From NCBI GenBank assembly GCA_903941105.1, contig CAJANL010000213.1:1-50976 (forward strand): a stretch of 50,976 nucleotides of DNA, given 5' to 3'. The stretch is from an uncultured Rhodospirillaceae bacterium (lineage in GTDB: Bacteria; Pseudomonadota; Alphaproteobacteria; Rhodospirillales; Magnetospirillaceae). Of the stretch, positions 1 through 8,372 are shown piece by piece; position 1 is the first letter of the stretch, and every line of letters begins with the position of its first letter. A program made the position numbers and the translations under genes. The notes beneath the pieces are model-generated. The model did not search any database. It saw only the letters and a list, made by a program, of their open reading frames with translations, and was not told the origin of the DNA.

Positions 1-502
1 GGCCGTTGCCCGGGCCGCCGGCGTGGACGATGGTCTTGCCCATGTTTTCCAGCAGCGGCCGCGCCTGCTCGAAGGCGGCATCGGGGCCGCCGACCATGAA
101 GGTCAGGGTGCCGGCCTCGGCGCCGCCGACACCGCCCGACACCGGCGCGTCCACCATCATGTGGCCCATGGCGACGGCGGCGGCGGCGACGTCGCGGGCG
201 GTGGCGACGTCGATGGTCGAGCTGTCGATGAACAGGGTCCCCTTCCTCGCCACGTCGAGGATGCCGCCGTCGCCGAGATAGACCGCCCGCACATGTTCGC
301 CGGCCGGCAGCATGGTCACCACCACGTCGACGTCGCGGGTGGCCTCGGCGGCGGTGGCGGCCACGGCGGCGCCCGCCCCGGCGGCGGCCTGACGCGCCGC
401 GTCCATCACGTCGAAGGCGCAGACCGTGTGGCCGGCCTTGGCCAGGTTGCGCATCATCGGCCCGCCCATGTTGCCCAGCCCGATGAAACCGACAGTCGCC
501 AT
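1..502 (-). CDS. mmsB: 3-hydroxyisobutyrate dehydrogenase, 3' end outside the window
   Basis: Oxidises 3-hydroxyisobutyrate to methylmalonate semialdehyde with NAD in valine breakdown. The visible 166-167 residues are the N-terminal Rossmann part of a family usually near 295 residues. Seen: GFIGLGNMG near residues 5-13 for the cofactor, and DAPVSGGVGGAEAG near 117-130, the family's substrate-binding motif. The window ends just before the segment that holds the catalytic lysine, so that residue cannot be checked. The ATG at 500-502 follows GGGAGAG. It lies 10 bases after the acyl-CoA dehydrogenase stop and is surely cotranscribed with it. Related beta-hydroxyacid dehydrogenases are the alternative; the dehydrogenase neighbour favours MmsB. 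Confidence 0.9.
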   Translation of the reverse strand, partial: MATVGFIGLGNMGGPMMRNLAKAGHTVCAFDVMDAARQAAAGAGAAVAATAAEATRDVDVVVTMLPAGEHVRAVYLGDGGILDVARKGTLFIDSSTIDVATARDVAAAAVAMGHMMVDAPVSGGVGGAEAGTLTFMVGGPDAAFEQARPLLENMGKTIVHAGGPGNG

Positions 503-512
503 GGTGCTCTCC

Positions 513-1652
513 CTATTCTTTCGTCAGCGCGCGGCCGACGATGACCTTCATGATTTCGTTGCTGCCTTCGAGGATGCGGTGGACCCTGAGGTCGCGCAGA
601 TAGCGCTCGATGGGATAGTCCTTGATGTAGCCGTAGCCGCCGAACAGCTGGAGTGCCTGATCCACCACCTGGAAGCCGGTGTCGGTGGCCAGTCGCTTGG
701 CCATGGCGCATTGCACGGTGGCCTCGGGCGACCCGGCGTCGAGGCTGGCGGCGGCGCGGTGGATCATCAGGCGGGCGGCGTCGAGCCCGGTGGCCATGTC
801 GGCCAGGGCGAACCGGGTGGCCTGAAAGGCGTTGATGGGCTGGCCGAACTGGCGACGCTCCGCCGTATGGGCCAGGGCCAGGTCGAGGCATTGCCGGGCG
901 CCACCCAACGAGCAGGCGCCGATGTTGATGCGGCCGCCGTCGAGGCCCTTCATGGCGATCTTGAAGCCGTCGCCCTCGGCGCCGATGCGGTTGCTCACCG
1001 GCACCCGGCAGTCCTCGAAGATCACCGCGGCGGTGGGTTGGCTTTTCCAGCCCAGTTTCCTCTCCGGCTTGCCGAACGACAGCCCCGGCGTGCCCTTTTC
1101 CACCACCAGACACGAGATGCCCTTGGGGCCGGGGCCACCGGTGCGCACCATCACCACATAGAGGTCGGACACCCCGCCGCCCGAGATGAAGGCCTTGGAG
1201 CCGTTCAGCGCATAGTGGTCGCCAACCCGCTCGGCGCGGGTCTTCAGCGCGGCGGCGTCGGAGCCGGCGTCGGGCTCGGTCAGGCAATAGCTGGCGAAGG
1301 CCTCCATGGTGGTCAGCGTCGGCAGCCAGCGCCGCCGCTGCTCGTCCGTCCCGAACGAGTCGATCATCCAGGCGGCCATGTTGTGGATGGAGATGTAGGC
1401 GGCGGTGGATGGGCAGGCGGCGGCCAGTTCCTCGAAGATCAAGGCGGCGTCCAGCCGTCCCAGCCCCGAGCCGCCCACGTCGTCCCGGACGGTGATGCCG
1501 GCGAAGCCCAGGGCGGCGGCGGCGCGCAGAGTCTCCACCGGGAAGATCTCGTACTCGTCCCAGCCGGCGGCGTGCGGCGCCATCTCGCCCAGGGCGAAAT
1601 CACGTGCCGCGCGGCGGAAGGCCTCCTGGTCCTCGGAAGGGGCGAACTCCAT
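513..1652 (-). CDS. acyl-CoA dehydrogenase, isobutyryl-CoA type
   Basis: FAD flavoprotein that introduces the alpha-beta double bond into a short branched acyl-CoA and passes electrons to ETF (etfAB is at 25018-26710). The 379 residues are normal family length. Seen: [15 protein letters not shown] near 120-135, a flavin/substrate segment, and [17 protein letters not shown] near the C-terminus, whose first glutamate is at the usual catalytic base position. I start at the ATG at 1650-1652, which has GAGGA five bases upstream; a GTG directly before it is too close to that site. Pairing with mmsB points to isobutyryl-CoA in valine catabolism; short/branched-chain substrates from isoleucine are also possible. 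Confidence 0.9.
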   Translation of the reverse strand: MEFAPSEDQEAFRRAARDFALGEMAPHAAGWDEYEIFPVETLRAAAALGFAGITVRDDVGGSGLGRLDAALIFEELAAACPSTAAYISIHNMAAWMIDSFGTDEQRRRWLPTLTTMEAFASYCLTEPDAGSDAAALKTRAERVGDHYALNGSKAFISGGGVSDLYVVMVRTGGPGPKGISCLVVEKGTPGLSFGKPERKLGWKSQPTAAVIFEDCRVPVSNRIGAEGDGFKIAMKGLDGGRINIGACSLGGARQCLDLALAHTAERRQFGQPINAFQATRFALADMATGLDAARLMIHRAAASLDAGSPEATVQCAMAKRLATDTGFQVVDQALQLFGGYGYIKDYPIERYLRDLRVHRILEGSNEIMKVIVGRALTKE

Positions 1653-1717
1653 CACTGTCCTCGTCCCGGTAACGTCGACCTTCTAGCGTTACCATAACCG
1701 TCATGGCTGGTCCATCT

Positions 1718-1729
1718 CTGTATACGCAG
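1718..1729. promoter_or_regulatory. candidate GntR operator, upstream copy
   Basis: The sequence CTGTATACGCAG has a TGTATAC core, close to the TGTATACA palindromes bound by FCD-type GntR regulators. It lies between the divergent acyl-CoA dehydrogenase and gntR genes. On the minus strand its TATACA could be the -10 of the acd-mmsB promoter, with TTGCAC 19 bases upstream, so binding would block that promoter. The nine bases CTGTATACG recur at 2447, on the other side of gntR. Assignment to this regulator is inferred. Confidence 0.45.
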
Positions 1730-1789
1730 GTCTAGGGTCTTGTGTGCAAGCCTTCCCCGCCGGTATAAGGAATGGGCGGAGGGCACCTC

Positions 1790-2443
1790 ATGACCAACAA
1801 AGCGTCAACCCGGGCCGACGGCATCCGGCAGGCCATCGAGCAGGACATCTTCCAGGGCGTGCTGCGTCCCGGCAGCCGCCTCGACGAGGTCGGGCTGGCC
1901 GAGCGGTTCGGGCTGTCGCGCACTCCGGTGCGCGAGGCCATCCTGCAACTGGTGCATTCCGGTCTGGTGGTGAAGGCGCCGCGCCAGGGGGCGGTGGTGG
2001 CGCCCCTCGACCTGCACCGCATGGTGCAGATGTTCGAGGTCATGAGCGAGATCGAGGGCCTGTGCGCCCGCTATGCCGCCCGTCGCATGTCGGCGGAGGA
2101 GAAGTCAAGGCTTTCCGCGCTGCACGAGCAATCTGGCACCCTGCGCGCCGAGCGCCGGCTCGACGACTATTACGCCGTCAACCGCGCCTTCCACGAGGCC
2201 ATCTATCAGGGCAGCCACAACGAGGTGCTGCTGGACATGGCCCGCAGTCTGTTCGCCCGGCTGGCGCCCTATCGCCGCTATCAGCTCAACCACCCCAACC
2301 GCATCGACGGCTCGTTCGGCGAGCACGGCGCCGTGGTGGAGGCCATCCTCGCCACCGACCCCGAGGGTGCCCAGGCGGCCATGCGCAAGCACGTCACCAT
2401 CCAGGCCGACATCTTCGCCGAGTTCATCTCGATCATGGCGTGA
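1790..2443 (+). CDS. GntR-family regulator with FCD domain
   Basis: Transcription factor of 217 residues. The N-terminal winged helix covers about residues 10-70, with LAERFGLSRTPVREAI as the recognition region. The C-terminal all-helical FCD domain carries candidate metal/ligand residues in AVNRAFHEAI, FGEHGAVVEA and AMRKHV, the usual Asp-His-His-His arrangement. The start at 1790 follows GGAGG by seven bases; an ATG 18 bases upstream has no such site. It sits between two oppositely directed groups of valine/isoleucine genes and near-identical TGTATAC sites flank it, so it probably represses both arms and itself. The effector, perhaps an acyl-CoA or organic acid, is unknown. Confidence 0.9.
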   Translation: MTNKASTRADGIRQAIEQDIFQGVLRPGSRLDEVGLAERFGLSRTPVREAILQLVHSGLVVKAPRQGAVVAPLDLHRMVQMFEVMSEIEGLCARYAARRMSAEEKSRLSALHEQSGTLRAERRLDDYYAVNRAFHEAIYQGSHNEVLLDMARSLFARLAPYRRYQLNHPNRIDGSFGEHGAVVEAILATDPEGAQAAMRKHVTIQADIFAEFISIMA

Positions 2444-2446
2444 ACG

Positions 2447-2477
2447 CTGTATACGGAAAATACGTTTTTGGATACAA
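2447..2477. promoter_or_regulatory. candidate paired GntR operator before matB
   Basis: CTGTATACG at 2447-2455 repeats the site at 1718. Twenty-one bases on, TTGGATACAA at 2468-2477 has the TTG-N4-CAA form of a weaker half-matching site. The two cores are two helical turns apart, which suits cooperative binding of two dimers. They lie in the 100-base gap between gntR and matB, where the matB-operon promoter should be; I see no convincing -35/-10 pair. Confidence 0.4.
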
Positions 2478-2490
2478 GATGACAACGAAG

Positions 2491-2526
2491 CCCTCCCCCC
2501 TGCGGCGGGGGACGGGGTGTTTTTTC
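2491..2526 (+). terminator. Rho-independent terminator after gntR
   Basis: CCCTCCCCC at 2491-2499 pairs with GGGGGACGGG from 2507 with a one-base bulge, and is followed by TGTTTTTTC at 2518-2527. The stem plus T-run fits an intrinsic terminator that separates gntR from matB. It ends only about 20 bases before the matB start, so it may also attenuate read-through. Confidence 0.55.
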
Positions 2527-2545
2527 TGACGAGGGGAGCTCTGCC

Positions 2546-4084
2546 ATGTCCGGCAATCTGTTCGACCTGTTCCGCAGCCGGTTTCCCGCCGACCTCGCCA
2601 AAGCCTTCATGGAGGTGCCGGGCGGCCGAACCTGGAGCTATGGCGACCTGGAGCAGCAGTCGGGCCGCTATGCCCGGGCGCTGAGCGACCTTGGCGTCGC
2701 GCCGGGCGACCGCGTCGCGGTGCAGGTGGAGAAAAGCCCCGAGGCGGTGTTCCTGATCAACGGCTGCCTGCGCGCCGGGGCGGTGCTGTTACCGCTGAAC
2801 CCGGCCTATCAGGCGGGCGAGCTGGAGTATTTCCTCGCCGATGCCGAGCCGGTGGTGGTGGTGTGCGCGCCGGCCCGCCACGCCGAACTCTCCGGCATCG
2901 CCGCCAAGGCCGGTGTCGCGGCGCGGGTGGTCACGCTGGGCAGCCACGGCGACGGTAGCCTGCCCGAACTGGTGGCGTCCGCCGCCGCCGACTTCGTCAC
3001 CGTGGCGCGCGACGGCGGCGATCTTGCGGCGATCCTGTATTCATCGGGCACCACCGGGCGGCCCAAGGGCGCCATGCTGAGCCACGACAATCTGGCCGCC
3101 AATGCCCGCACCCTGCACACGCTGTGGGGCTTCCGGCCCGGCGATGTGCTGCTGCACGCCCTGCCCATCTTCCACACCCACGGCCTGTTCGTCGCCATCA
3201 ACTGCGTGCTGCTGAACGGCACCGGCATGATCTTCTGCGCCAAGTTCGACGCCGACGAGGTCCTGTCGCTGCTGCCGCGCGCCACGGTGATGATGGGGGT
3301 GCCGACCTTCTATGTCCGCCTGCTGGGCAGTCCCGGGCTGACCGCCGATCTCTGCCGGGGAATGCGGCTGTTCATCTCGGGCTCGGCGCCGTTGCTGGTG
3401 GAGACCTTCAGCGAGTTCCAGGCCCGCACCGGCCACACCATCCTCGAACGCTACGGCATGACCGAGGGCGGTATGTACACCTCGAACCCGCTCGACGGCG
3501 CCCGCAAGCCCGGCACCGTCGGCCCGGCGCTGCCCGATGTGGAACTGCGGGTGACCGGCGAGGACGGCCGCACCCTGCCCGCCGGCGAGGTCGGCGGCAT
3601 CGAGGTGCGCGGGCCGAACCTGTTCTCGGGCTATTGGCGCATGCCGGAGAAGACCAAGGCCGAATTCACCGCCGACGGATTTTTCCGCACCGGCGACGTG
3701 GGCGTGATCGACGCCGACGGCTATGTCTCCATCGTCGGCCGCGCCAAGGACCTGATCATCTCGGGCGGCTTCAACGTCTACCCGAAGGAGGTCGAGGACG
3801 CCGTCGACGCCCTCGACGGGGTGCTGGAATCCGCCGTGGTCGGCATGCCGCATCCCGATTTCGGCGAGGCCGGGCTGGCGGTGGTGGTGCCGCGCGGCGG
3901 AGCCCAGCTCGACGGCGAGGCGCTGCTTCGCCAGCTCAAGGGCCAACTGGCCAACTTCAAGGTGCCCAAGCAGGTGGTGGTGGTGTCCGAACTGCCGCGC
4001 AACGCCATGGGCAAGGTGCAGAAGACCGTGCTGCGCGATCGCTACGCCGAGGCCTGGACGGCCGCAATGGGGAAGAGGGCATGA
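2546..4084 (+). CDS. matB: malonyl-CoA / methylmalonyl-CoA synthetase (MatB-type)
   Basis: ANL-superfamily acid-CoA ligase that adenylates a dicarboxylate and then forms its CoA thioester. The 512 residues match MatB length. Seen: phosphate loop YSSGTTGRPKG at 165-175, HALPIFHTHGLF near 213, ISGSAPL near 277, ERYGMTEGGM near 304, and the C-terminal NAMGKVQK near 487 with the adenylation lysine. By memory the sequence closely follows rhizobial MatB, including the order of these blocks. It begins the plus-strand group and overlaps the next start by four bases (ATGA). In a valine-degradation setting, rescue of methylmalonate released from methylmalonyl-CoA or its semialdehyde is a reasonable role; malonate is equally possible. 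Confidence 0.82.
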   Translation: MSGNLFDLFRSRFPADLAKAFMEVPGGRTWSYGDLEQQSGRYARALSDLGVAPGDRVAVQVEKSPEAVFLINGCLRAGAVLLPLNPAYQAGELEYFLADAEPVVVVCAPARHAELSGIAAKAGVAARVVTLGSHGDGSLPELVASAAADFVTVARDGGDLAAILYSSGTTGRPKGAMLSHDNLAANARTLHTLWGFRPGDVLLHALPIFHTHGLFVAINCVLLNGTGMIFCAKFDADEVLSLLPRATVMMGVPTFYVRLLGSPGLTADLCRGMRLFISGSAPLLVETFSEFQARTGHTILERYGMTEGGMYTSNPLDGARKPGTVGPALPDVELRVTGEDGRTLPAGEVGGIEVRGPNLFSGYWRMPEKTKAEFTADGFFRTGDVGVIDADGYVSIVGRAKDLIISGGFNVYPKEVEDAVDALDGVLESAVVGMPHPDFGEAGLAVVVPRGGAQLDGEALLRQLKGQLANFKVPKQVVVVSELPRNAMGKVQKTVLRDRYAEAWTAAMGKRA

Positions 4085-5121
4085 CGATGGAAATTCAATT
4101 CGAGCAGGCCGGCAATCTCGCCCGCATCGTCCTCGACCGGCCCAAGGCGCTCAATGCCCTGACCCTGGCGCAGATCCACGCCATGGCGCCGAAGCTGGAG
4201 GAGTGGGCCGCCGACCCCGCCGTGACGGTGGTGGTGATCGAGGGCGCCGGGCCGCGCGCCTTCTGCGCCGGTGGCGACATCCGCGCCCTGCACGAGGCCG
4301 GCAAGGCGGAGGACATGCCGTTCATCGCCGCCTTCTATCGCGATGAATACCGGCTCAACCGGCGCATCAAGACCATGCCCAAGCCCTATGTGGCGCTGAT
4401 CGATGGCATCGTCATGGGCGGCGGCGTCGGCGTCTCGGTGCATGGTTCCGCCCGCGTCGCCACCGAACGTACCCTGTTCGCCATGCCCGAGACCGGCATC
4501 GGCTTCTTTCCCGACGTCGGGGGCAGTTCTTTCCTGCCCCGCCTGCCCGGCGCGGTGGGGATGTATCTCGGCCTCACCGGTGCCCGCCTCGGCGCCGCCG
4601 ATACCCTGGCCGTGGGCGTCGCCACCCACTATGTCGAGAGCGGCCGGCTGGAGGCGCTGAAGGAATCCCTCTCCGAGGCGCGCGACGCGGCCGAGGTCGC
4701 GGCGGTGCTGGCCGGCTTCCACCAGACCCCCGGCCCGGCGCCCATCGCCGCGGCCCTGCCGCTGATCGAGCGCTGCTTCTCCGCGCCGACCCTGGCGGCG
4801 GTGATCGCGGCGCTGGAGGCGGAAGACGATCCGTTTGCCGCCGAGACCCTGGCCGGCTTGCGCGCCAAGTCTCCGACCCTGCTGCTGCTGACCTTCGAGA
4901 TGATCCGCCGCGGCGCCGGCCTGGCGTTTGACGATTGTATGCGCATGGAATTCCGCCTCAGCCAGGTGATGGCCCCCTGCCATGACTTCATCGAGGGCAT
5001 CCGGGCGGTGATCGTCGACAAGGACAACCGGCCGGCCTGGCAGCCCGCCCGCATCGAGGACGTCGTCGAGTGGATGACGCCGTTCGACACCGTGCCGGCC
5101 GGCGGGGATTTGAGCTTCTAA
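4081..5121 (+). CDS. 3-hydroxyisobutyryl-CoA hydrolase (crotonase fold)
   Basis: Hydrolyses 3-hydroxyisobutyryl-CoA to 3-hydroxyisobutyrate, the substrate of MmsB. The 346 residues fit the hydrolase branch of the crotonase family rather than the roughly 260 of simple hydratases. Seen: AFCAGGDIRALHEAG near 60, DGIVMGGGVGVSVHG near 107, and MPETGIGFFPDVGGS near 137, a block characteristic of this hydrolase. The ATG at 4081 overlaps the matB stop and is preceded by AGAGG. It provides the step between the acyl-CoA dehydrogenase/hydratase and MmsB on the opposite strand; the hydratase itself is not in the window. Confidence 0.87.
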   Translation: MTMEIQFEQAGNLARIVLDRPKALNALTLAQIHAMAPKLEEWAADPAVTVVVIEGAGPRAFCAGGDIRALHEAGKAEDMPFIAAFYRDEYRLNRRIKTMPKPYVALIDGIVMGGGVGVSVHGSARVATERTLFAMPETGIGFFPDVGGSSFLPRLPGAVGMYLGLTGARLGAADTLAVGVATHYVESGRLEALKESLSEARDAAEVAAVLAGFHQTPGPAPIAAALPLIERCFSAPTLAAVIAALEAEDDPFAAETLAGLRAKSPTLLLLTFEMIRRGAGLAFDDCMRMEFRLSQVMAPCHDFIEGIRAVIVDKDNRPAWQPARIEDVVEWMTPFDTVPAGGDLSF

Positions 5122-5131
5122 CACACGGAAA

Positions 5132-5154
5132 CCCTCTCCCCTCGCGGGAGAGGG
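5132..5154. repeat. C/G-rich hairpin, intergenic
   Basis: CCCTCTCCC at 5132-5140 and GGGAGAGGG at 5146-5154 form a perfect nine-base-pair stem with loop ctcgc. There is no T-run, so it is more likely an mRNA-processing or stability element within the operon than a terminator. The same arms occur at 29126-29148, and related CCCCTCCCC stems at 23948 and 50096. Confidence 0.6.
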
Positions 5155-5177
5155 GGTAAAGCCCAGGGAGAACCATC

Positions 5178-5939
5178 ATGAACATCCATGGTTTGGCCGC
5201 CATCGTCACCGGCGGCGCCTCCGGTCTGGGGGCCGCGACCGCCCGGGCGCTGGCCGGGGCCGGCGCCAAGGTGGCGGTGCTCGACATCAACGCCGCCGCC
5301 GTCGAGCAGGTGGCGGCCGAGATCGGCGGCATCGCGCTGGCCTGCGACGTCACCAGCGAGGAGTCCGTCGTCGCGGCGATGGCTGCCGCGCGCGATCGGC
5401 ACGGACCGGTGCGGGTCTGCGTCAGTTGCGCCGGCATCGTCACGCCCGGCAAGGTGGTGGGCCGCAAGGGACCGCATTCGCTCGACAGCTTCGCCCGCGT
5501 CATAGGCGTCAACCTGATCGGTACCTTCAACGTCATGCGCCTGGCGGCGGCCGAGATGGCGGCGCAGGAGCCGCTGGCCGGCGGCGAGCGCGGCGTGGTG
5601 GTCAACACCGCCTCCATCGCCGCCTGGGAAGGCCAGGTCGGCCAGTGCGCCTATGCGGCATCCAAGGGCGGCGTGGCGGCACTCAGCTTGCCGGCGGCGC
5701 GCGAGCTGGCGCCCCTGGGTATCCGCGTCATGGCCATCGCGCCGGGCTATTTCGGCACCCCCATGCTGGCCGGCATGCCCGACGAGGTGATGGACGGACT
5801 GGTGGCCTCGACCCTGTTCCCGCATCGGCTGGGCGATCCGGCCGAGTACGGCCGCATGGTGCTGGCCATCGTCGACAATCCCATGCTCAACGGCTCGGCG
5901 GTGCGGCTCGACGGCGCGGTGCGGATGCCGCCTCAATAG
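5178..5939 (+). CDS. short-chain dehydrogenase, HSD10-like 3-hydroxyacyl-CoA dehydrogenase
   Basis: NAD-dependent SDR of 253 residues, probably oxidising 2-methyl-3-hydroxybutyryl-CoA in isoleucine breakdown or another short 3-hydroxyacyl-CoA. Seen: cofactor motif TGGASGLG near 12-19, DINAA near 36 selecting NAD, CAGIV near 83, catalytic serine in NTASIAAWEG, and YAASKGG (YxxxK) near 156. The end RLDGAVRMPPQ is typical of the type-10 hydroxysteroid dehydrogenase branch. GGGAG precedes the ATG. It is the last gene of the matB group, after a hairpin spacer. The placement with valine genes supports a branched-chain acyl-CoA role; the exact substrate is inferred. Confidence 0.8.
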   Translation: MNIHGLAAIVTGGASGLGAATARALAGAGAKVAVLDINAAAVEQVAAEIGGIALACDVTSEESVVAAMAAARDRHGPVRVCVSCAGIVTPGKVVGRKGPHSLDSFARVIGVNLIGTFNVMRLAAAEMAAQEPLAGGERGVVVNTASIAAWEGQVGQCAYAASKGGVAALSLPAARELAPLGIRVMAIAPGYFGTPMLAGMPDEVMDGLVASTLFPHRLGDPAEYGRMVLAIVDNPMLNGSAVRLDGAVRMPPQ

Positions 5940-6008
5940 GTGTTGGCCCAGTAGCATTTGTGCGTCGAGCGGGGTACGCTTTTTTCCTCTCTTCGTTGGA
6001 GGTCGCCG

Positions 6009-6914
6009 ATGAATACCAGGACCGTGCTTGCCGTCGCCCTGCTGCTCAGCTTTCCGGCGGCGGCCGAGGATCTCACCGGCACGCTGAAGAAGGTCAAGGA
6101 GACGGGCGCCATCTCCATGGGTATCCGCGAGTCGTCGTATCCGCTGTCCTATCTCGACGACGGACAGAAGCCCATCGGCTACCACATCGACATCTGCAAC
6201 CGCATCGTCGACGCGGTGAAGGCCAAGCTGGCGCTGCCCGGACTCAAGGTCGAGCACCAGCCGGTGACCTCGCAGAACCGCATCCCGCTGGTGGTCAACG
6301 GCACCGTCGACCTGGAATGCGGCTCCACCACCAACAACGAGGCCCGCGCCCGCCAGGTGGCCTTCGCCCCCACCACCTTCGTCACCAATGTGCGCATGAC
6401 GGTGAAGAAGGCCTCGGGCATCACCGGCATCTCGCAACTGGCCGGCAAGCCGGTGGCCGCCACCACCGGCACCACCAGCGTGCAGCTGCTGCGCGCCCAC
6501 AAGAAGGCGCAGGGCATCGAATTCAAGGAGATCTTCGGCAAGGACCACGCCGACTCGTTCCTGCTGCTGGAGACCGACCGGGCAGTGGCCTTCGTCCTCG
6601 ACGACAACCTGATGGCTGGCTTGATCGCCACCTCGAAGGCCCCAGGCGACTACGCCATCGTCGGCGAGGTGCTCAATGTCGAGCCCATCGCCATCATGTT
6701 CCGCCGCGAGGACCCGCAGTTCAAGGCACTGGTCGACGACACCGTCAAGGCGATGATGAAAGGCGGCGAGATCGACACGCTCTACGCCAAGTGGTTCCTG
6801 TCCCCGATCCCGCCCAAGAACGTCAACATGAACTTCGCCATGAGCGAGCAGTTGAAGCTTTTGATCCAGGCCCCCAGCGACGCCCCGGCGGAGGCATTCA
6901 ACCCGAAGCAATGA
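6009..6914 (+). CDS. periplasmic amino acid-binding protein of an ABC importer
   Basis: Binds a polar amino acid, probably glutamate/aspartate, and delivers it to the permease encoded next. It has 301 residues, including a signal peptide of about 20 (MNTRTVLAVALLLSFPAAA, cut before ED). The body matches the GltI group: MGIRESSYPLSY near 37, a short GYHIDICNRIV block, the ligand-binding VDLECGSTTNNEAR near 102-115 and RAVAFVLDDNLMAG near 194. I chose the ATG at 6009 because GGAGG lies nine bases upstream and the signal peptide starts there; a longer reading from 5958 adds an unlikely 17 residues. It begins a four-gene operon that ends at 9097. Confidence 0.88.
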   Translation: MNTRTVLAVALLLSFPAAAEDLTGTLKKVKETGAISMGIRESSYPLSYLDDGQKPIGYHIDICNRIVDAVKAKLALPGLKVEHQPVTSQNRIPLVVNGTVDLECGSTTNNEARARQVAFAPTTFVTNVRMTVKKASGITGISQLAGKPVAATTGTTSVQLLRAHKKAQGIEFKEIFGKDHADSFLLLETDRAVAFVLDDNLMAGLIATSKAPGDYAIVGEVLNVEPIAIMFRREDPQFKALVDDTVKAMMKGGEIDTLYAKWFLSPIPPKNVNMNFAMSEQLKLLIQAPSDAPAEAFNPKQ

Positions 6915-6915
6915 C

Positions 6916-7653
6916 ATGACCTACCACTGGAACTGGCTCATCTTCCTGGAGCAGATCCAGTCCGGCGACGAGACCTATCTCGCCTGGCTGCTGTGGGGGC
7001 TGTACTGGACAGTCTCCATTTCGCTGGCCGCCTGGGCGCTGGCGCTGGCGCTGGGGGTGCTGGTAGGCACCTTGCGCACGGTGCCCAGCCGCCCGCTCGC
7101 CGCCCTGGCCACCGGCTTCGTCGAGCTGTTCCGTAACATCCCCCTGCTGGTGCAGATGTTCCTGTGGTTCTTCGTCTTCCCCGAACTGCTGCCCAAGTCC
7201 TGGGCATTGTGGGTGAAGCAGGAGATGCCGGCCAAGGAGTTCGTCACCGCGTCGCTGGGCCTCGGCCTGTTCACCGCCGCCCGCGTCGCCGAGCAGGTGC
7301 GGGCCGGCATCGAGAGCCGGCCGAAGGGGCAGCGCATGGCCGCCCTGGCGCTGGGGCTGACCGAGGCGCAATGCTTTCGCCACGTCATCCTGCCGGTGGC
7401 GCTCCGGGCGATCATCCCCCCCCTGACCTCGGAGTTCATGAACGTCTTCAAGAACTCCTCGGTGGCCTTCGCCATCGGCATCGCCGAGCTGACCTTCGTC
7501 GCCCGCCAGATGCAGGAGGAGTCCGAGCAAGGGGTCGAGACCCTGGCGGCGGTGACGGGGCTCTATTTCGCCTGCGCCTTCCTCGCCAACCGGGGCATGG
7601 CGCTGGTGGAGCGGCACTACCGGGTGCCGGGGTTCCTGGGGGCCAAGGCCTAG
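6916..7653 (+). CDS. amino acid ABC importer permease 1 (GltJ-like)
   Basis: Inner-membrane subunit of 245 residues with about five membrane spans (first around 20-50). The EAA loop that contacts the ATPase is visible as RMAALALGLTEAQCFRHVILP near 139. VELFRNIPLLVQMFLWFF near 71 is the conserved early block of the HisM/GltJ family. It starts one base after the binding-protein stop, so translation is coupled. It pairs with the permease at 7716 as a heterodimer. Confidence 0.87.
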   Translation: MTYHWNWLIFLEQIQSGDETYLAWLLWGLYWTVSISLAAWALALALGVLVGTLRTVPSRPLAALATGFVELFRNIPLLVQMFLWFFVFPELLPKSWALWVKQEMPAKEFVTASLGLGLFTAARVAEQVRAGIESRPKGQRMAALALGLTEAQCFRHVILPVALRAIIPPLTSEFMNVFKNSSVAFAIGIAELTFVARQMQEESEQGVETLAAVTGLYFACAFLANRGMALVERHYRVPGFLGAKA

Positions 7654-7680
7654 GATGAAAGCGACCGATTCCATCCAGCA

Positions 7681-7697
7681 CGGGTCGGAACGACCCG
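7681..7697. repeat. small hairpin between the two permease genes
   Basis: CGGGTCG (7681-7687) and CGACCCG (7691-7697) pair perfectly around a gaa loop in the 62-base gap between the two permease genes. No T-run follows. It may set relative message stability inside the operon; this is inference. Confidence 0.4.
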
Positions 7698-7715
7698 CCC
7701 CGGTGGAGAACTGAC

Positions 7716-8372
7716 ATGTTCGCCAGTCTCGACCTTTCGGTGATCACCGCCAGCCTGCCCTTCATCCAGACCGGACTGCTGTTCTCGCTGAAGCTGACCC
7801 TGGTGGCCATGAGCGGCGGCATCGTCTTCGGCACCGCCCTGGCCCTGGCGCGGCTGTCGGGGCCGCCGTGGCTGGCCTGGGCGGCGACCACCTATGTCAA
7901 TGTCATGCGCTCGATCCCGCTGGTGATGGTGATCCTGTGGTTCTTCCTGGTGATCCCACTGCTGACCGGGAAACCCATCGGGGCGGAGAACTCGGCCCTG
8001 ATCACCTTCACCGCCTTCGAGGCCGCCTTCTACGCCGAGATCATGCGCGCCGGCATCAACGGCGTGCCCAAGGGCCAGGTCTGGGCCGCCCAGGCGCTGG
8101 GCATGAGCTGGAGCCAGTCCATGGCGACGGTGGTGCTGCCGCAGGCCTTCCGCGCCATGACGCCGTTGCTGCTGACCCAGACCATCGTGCTGTTCCAGGA
8201 CACTTCGCTGGTCTACGCCATCGGCGCCAAGGACCTGCTGAAGGCGGCCGAGATTGCCGGCAAGAACTACAATCGCCCGGTGGAGATGTATCTGTTCGTC
8301 GCCGTGCTTTATTTCGCCATCTGCTTCGCCCTGTCCCTGGCGGTGAAGCGACTGGCCGGGGGGCGGCGATGA
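7716..8372 (+). CDS. amino acid ABC importer permease 2 (GltK-like)
   Basis: Second membrane subunit, 218 residues with about five spans. Seen: [19 protein letters not shown] near 61 and the EAA loop [21 protein letters not shown] near 122. GGAG lies eight bases before the ATG. Its stop overlaps the ATPase start (ATGA), so both are made together. Family and gene order match the glutamate/aspartate importers gltIJKL. Confidence 0.87.
   Translation: MFASLDLSVITASLPFIQTGLLFSLKLTLVAMSGGIVFGTALALARLSGPPWLAWAATTYVNVMRSIPLVMVILWFFLVIPLLTGKPIGAENSALITFTAFEAAFYAEIMRAGINGVPKGQVWAAQALGMSWSQSMATVVLPQAFRAMTPLLLTQTIVLFQDTSLVYAIGAKDLLKAAEIAGKNYNRPVEMYLFVAVLYFAICFALSLAVKRLAGGRR

Noticed and set aside
5969-5988. 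AGCG-gggta-CGCT followed by six T as a terminator after the SDR gene
   Set aside because: The stem has only four base pairs, too weak to call despite the T-run.
5118-6917. Minus-strand frame of 599 residues opposite the SDR and binding-protein genes
   Set aside because: Shadow of two well-supported genes; no motif.
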